Shown here: positions 61,622-64,000 of the stretch, piece after piece | Layout of the letters: each line of letters opens with the position of its first letter | Numbering within the stretch: position 1 is the first letter of the stretch | Assembly: GCF_004402705.1 (NCBI RefSeq) | Contig: NZ_SOFM01000045.1 | Location: forward strand, 53,849-117,848 | Direction of reading: 5' to 3' | Source of the DNA: Cryobacterium mannosilyticum | GTDB taxonomy: Bacteria > Actinomycetota > Actinomycetes > Actinomycetales > Microbacteriaceae | Length of the DNA: 64,000 nt | Translations under genes and position numbers: made by a program | Notes under the pieces: model-generated | The model's input: the letters and a program-made list of their open reading frames with translations, nothing else | Told to the model about the DNA's origin: nothing | Database searches by the model: none

Positions 61622-63151
61622 ATGACGGCCAGAAGAGTTCTCGTGACCGGCGCCACCGGATACATCGGCGGGCGCCTTGTTCCCCTGCTGCTTGATGCCG
61701 GGAACGAGGTGACCGTGCTCGTGCGGTCGCCGCAGAAACTGACCGATGTGCCCTGGAAGGACCGGGTCCGGATCGTGCAAGGGGACCTCGGCGACGCAGC
61801 CGGAGTGCGGGCGGCGCTCGCCGGGATCGACACCGTGTACTACCTCGTGCACTCGATGGGCACCAGCGGCGACTTCGAGCGTACCGAGCGTGTCGCCGCG
61901 CAGAACGTGGCCGACGCCGCCGCCGCCGGCGGGGTCACCCGGATCGTGTACCTGGGCGGGTTGCACCCCGATACCGCCGAGCTGTCCCAGCACCTCCGGT
62001 CCCGGGCCGAGGTGGGGCGGATCCTCCTCGCTTCCGGCGTGCCGACGGCCGCGCTGCAGGCCGGGGTCGTGATCGGCTCCGGGTCGACCTCGTTCGAGAT
62101 GATCCGGCACCTCACCGATGTGCTGCCGTACATGCCGGCGCCCAAGTGGGTGCGCAACCGCATCCAGCCGATCGCTGTCCGCGACGTGCTCTACTATCTG
62201 GTGGCCGCCGCCGACCTTCCCGCCGACGTCAACCGAACGTTCGACATCGGCGGCCCCGACGTGCTCCGCTACGGCCAGATGATGAACGGCTACGCCCTCG
62301 AGGCCGGCCTCCGCCAGCGACCGATCGCCTCGCTGCCCGTGTTCACACCGTGGCTCGCCTCGCAGTGGGTGAACCTCGTCACCCCCATCCCGCGCAGCCT
62401 CGCCGTGCCGATCATCGCCTCGCTCCAGAACGACTGCGTCGTGCACGAGCGCGACATCGACCAGTACATCCCGCGCCCGCCCGGAGGCCTCACCGGGTAC
62501 CGGCGGGCCGTGCGCCTCGCCCTCGGGCGGATGCGCGACGGTGACGTCGAGACGAGCTGGCGCAACGCGTCGATCGAGGGTGCCTCGAGCAACCCCCTGC
62601 CGAGTGACCCCGACTGGGCCGGCCACCTCGTCTACACCGACCTGCGGGAGAAGCACACGGCGGCGAAACCTGCCGACCTCTGGCGCATCATCGAGAGCAT
62701 CGGCGGCGACAACGGCTGGTACTCGTTCCCGCTGGCGTGGGCGGTGCGCGGCTGGATGGACAAGATCGTCGGCGGCGTCGGACTGCGGCGCGGTCGCCGG
62801 GACCCGCAGCGCCTGCACACCGGTGACGTGCTCGACTTCTGGCGGGTCGAGCAGATCGATCGCGGCCGGTTCCTGCGGCTGCGGGCGGAGATGCGCGTCC
62901 CCGGGCGGGCCTGGCTGGAGATGACCGCGGAACCGGCGCCCGACGGCGGTTCGATCTACCGCCAGCGAGCCGTGTTCTTCCCCCGCGGGCTCGGCGGCCG
63001 GCTCTACTGGTTCTCCATCCTGCCGTTCCACGGTGTCATCTTCAGTGGCATGGCGAACCGGATCACGGCCGCCGCGGCGGCGTCGAAGCAGGCCTCCGTC
63101 GACGCCGAGGCCGCCACCGTCGACACCTCGCTGCCGGCCGGAAAACACTAG
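61622..63151 (+). CDS. NAD(P)-binding epimerase/NmrA-like protein with C-terminal DUF2867
   Basis: A 509-residue two-domain protein. Residues 1-290 form an atypical SDR/NmrA-type Rossmann domain with the dinucleotide motif TGATGYIGGRL. I see no clear YxxxK catalytic pair. Residues ~310-490 are DUF2867, related to the START-like fold, with WRIIESIGGDNGWYSFPLAW and LDFWRVEQIDRGRFLRLRAEM. This fusion is common in actinobacteria and annotated as SDR family oxidoreductase; the substrate is unknown. It appears to be a single-gene unit with a leaderless start. Confidence 0.85.
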   Translation: MTARRVLVTGATGYIGGRLVPLLLDAGNEVTVLVRSPQKLTDVPWKDRVRIVQGDLGDAAGVRAALAGIDTVYYLVHSMGTSGDFERTERVAAQNVADAAAAGGVTRIVYLGGLHPDTAELSQHLRSRAEVGRILLASGVPTAALQAGVVIGSGSTSFEMIRHLTDVLPYMPAPKWVRNRIQPIAVRDVLYYLVAAADLPADVNRTFDIGGPDVLRYGQMMNGYALEAGLRQRPIASLPVFTPWLASQWVNLVTPIPRSLAVPIIASLQNDCVVHERDIDQYIPRPPGGLTGYRRAVRLALGRMRDGDVETSWRNASIEGASSNPLPSDPDWAGHLVYTDLREKHTAAKPADLWRIIESIGGDNGWYSFPLAWAVRGWMDKIVGGVGLRRGRRDPQRLHTGDVLDFWRVEQIDRGRFLRLRAEMRVPGRAWLEMTAEPAPDGGSIYRQRAVFFPRGLGGRLYWFSILPFHGVIFSGMANRITAAAAASKQASVDAEAATVDTSLPAGKH

Positions 63152-63201
63152 GCCGACTGCCCCGCCCGGGGGCATGATTAACGAACGTGAGGGAGGCCGT
63201 T

Positions 63202-63762
63202 ATGTCGCAGACTGTGGTGTTCGTGGGGGATGGCCTCACCGTCGCGGGACGCTGGAACGAGTGGCTTCCCGAATACGAGGTGCAGAATCTCGCCGTGAGC
63301 GGGTATACGACCGACGAGGTGGTCGCCTCGCTGCCGAAGGTCGTCGCGACGGCACCGGATGCCGTCGTGCTGCAGGTGGGCACGAACGACCTGGGCTGGC
63401 GGCGCTCGGACGAGTACATCGTGCGCAACCTCGAGACCATCATCGTCGAGCTGCGCAAGCACCTGCCGGGTGCCCGGATCCTGGTGGTCTCGGTCCCCCC
63501 GCGCGAGCGGGACTACAGCCATCTCCTCCGCTCGATCAATCGCCATCTCCGCCAGTTCGCGCCCACCCAGCACGCCCAGTTCCTCGACCTCTGGCCGTCG
63601 ATGGCCGAGCCGGACGGCGAGCTCTCGATCGCGTTGACGACGGACCGGCTGCATCTCAGCGACGAGGGGTACGCGGCCTGGACTGCCGAACTCAAACCGG
63701 CGCTCGAGTTCCTGTTCCAGAGTCCGCCGTCGAGCACGGCGATCCCCATCCAACACGTCTAG
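63202..63762 (+). CDS. SGNH-fold hydrolase-like protein lacking the nucleophilic serine
   Basis: A 186-residue SGNH/GDSL-fold protein. Block I reads VFVGDGLTVAGRW where GDSL is expected, so the catalytic Ser is Gly11 (codon GGC, one base from AGC). The other blocks are intact: Gly of VSGYTTDEV, GTND at residues 60-63, and the DxxH dyad Asp148/His151 in DRLHLSDEGY. It may be inactive, use another nucleophile, or carry a single-base change. The ATG at 63202 follows GAGGGAGG; an upstream GTG at 63187 is possible. Confidence 0.85.
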   Translation: MSQTVVFVGDGLTVAGRWNEWLPEYEVQNLAVSGYTTDEVVASLPKVVATAPDAVVLQVGTNDLGWRRSDEYIVRNLETIIVELRKHLPGARILVVSVPPRERDYSHLLRSINRHLRQFAPTQHAQFLDLWPSMAEPDGELSIALTTDRLHLSDEGYAAWTAELKPALEFLFQSPPSSTAIPIQHV

Positions 63763-63819
63763 CCCGCGCGCAGGCGAGCCCCGGTGGTCGAGCTTGTCGA
63801 CCCCGAGCACCGGTCCGGT

Positions 63820-64000
63820 TCAGCTGCGGGCGTGGCTGGCCTGCTGGGCGCGGTGGGTGGCGCCGGGCTGCCAGGTGGTGGTGGTTCCTGCCCAGGCTGG
63901 CGCCTTGACCTGGGGTTTGCCGCGGATCATGCGGATGAGCCAGCCCGAGGTGTCGATGCTGTGGTGGTGGTACCAGCAGAGAAGGACACCGTTGTCGATG
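63820..64000 (-). CDS. HNH endonuclease (DUF222-type), 3' end only
   Basis: The minus-strand frame ending in TGA at 63820-63822 is open to the window edge and encodes about 60 residues. It contains NGVLLCWYHHHSID followed by GWLIRMIRGKP, the C-terminal part of an HNH nuclease motif as found in DUF222/HNH proteins that are multicopy in actinobacteria. The His run WYHHHS provides the expected metal and catalytic His residues. The rest of the gene lies beyond the window. The C-terminal tail is Thr/Ala-rich. Confidence 0.8.
   Translation of the reverse strand, partial: IDNGVLLCWYHHHSIDTSGWLIRMIRGKPQVKAPAWAGTTTTWQPGATHRAQQASHARS

Overview
The window is about 64 kb of GC-rich chromosome from an actinobacterium, most likely a Microbacteriaceae member (Cryobacterium- or Leifsonia-like). 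The evidence is the actinobacterial gene families (AdnAB, DUF3117, DUF3107, the DapC/DapD/DapE route), GTG/TTG starts, a DtxR/IdeR-type iron box, and conserved gene order. Nearly all of it looks like core genome. I see no rRNA, tRNA, CRISPR array, prophage or insertion sequence. No stretch over 300 bp lacks a gene.

Layout: (1) 1-2751: the C-terminal half of glycine dehydrogenase (gcvP), an intergenic inverted repeat, and a two-gene DCC/CPBP-protease unit. (2) 2978-16986: two family-5 (di/oligopeptide-type) ABC import systems. The first has two tandemly duplicated substrate-binding lipoproteins, each followed by its own hairpin, then two permeases and a fused double ATPase. The second has two permeases, a fused ATPase and a 3' binding lipoprotein that precedes typA. 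(3) 17188-25722: typA, a small lipoprotein, the efeUOB iron-uptake operon under an iron box, a degenerate MshB-like protein fused to a membrane domain, fdxA and dapC. (4) 25937-42278: citrate synthase, penicillin acylase, divergent dapD/dapE, a GT-C-like membrane protein, DUF3117, an O-methyltransferase, tatB, an IclR regulator, PPK2, and a five-gene minus-strand run (MgtE_N/CBS protein, DUF1003, Mrp, lipoprotein, aldehyde dehydrogenase). (5) 42333-49818: a stress-type membrane protein, an Xaa-Pro peptidase, a membrane EEP hydrolase, a PHP phosphoesterase, a DEAD-box helicase, a ferritin-like protein and DUF3107. (6) 49917-61478: the AdnAB helicase-nuclease, a phosphotransferase-fold pseudokinase, NudC, a UvrD2-like helicase lacking HRDC, and a cyclodehydratase-like protein. 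(7) 61622-64000: an NAD-binding/DUF2867 protein, an SGNH-fold protein lacking its serine, and the 3' end of an HNH-endonuclease gene.

From memory, the order typA - mshB-like - fdx - dapC - dapD/dapE - DUF3117 - O-methyltransferase - tatB - mrp - DUF1003 - MgtE_N resembles the Mycobacterium tuberculosis Rv1165-Rv1232c backbone. The DEAD helicase - ferritin-like - DUF3107 - AdnAB - NudC - UvrD2 block resembles Rv3211-Rv3198c.

Recurring themes: at least eight genes have a TANNNT box exactly six bases before ATG/GTG, the signature of leaderless transcripts. The clearest case is dapD/dapE, where two oppositely directed -10 boxes interleave. Three proteins keep a known enzyme fold but have lost key catalytic residues. 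Several genes carry in-frame tandem repeats, including one in each AdnAB subunit. Two pairs of convergent genes overlap by 61 and 137 bp.
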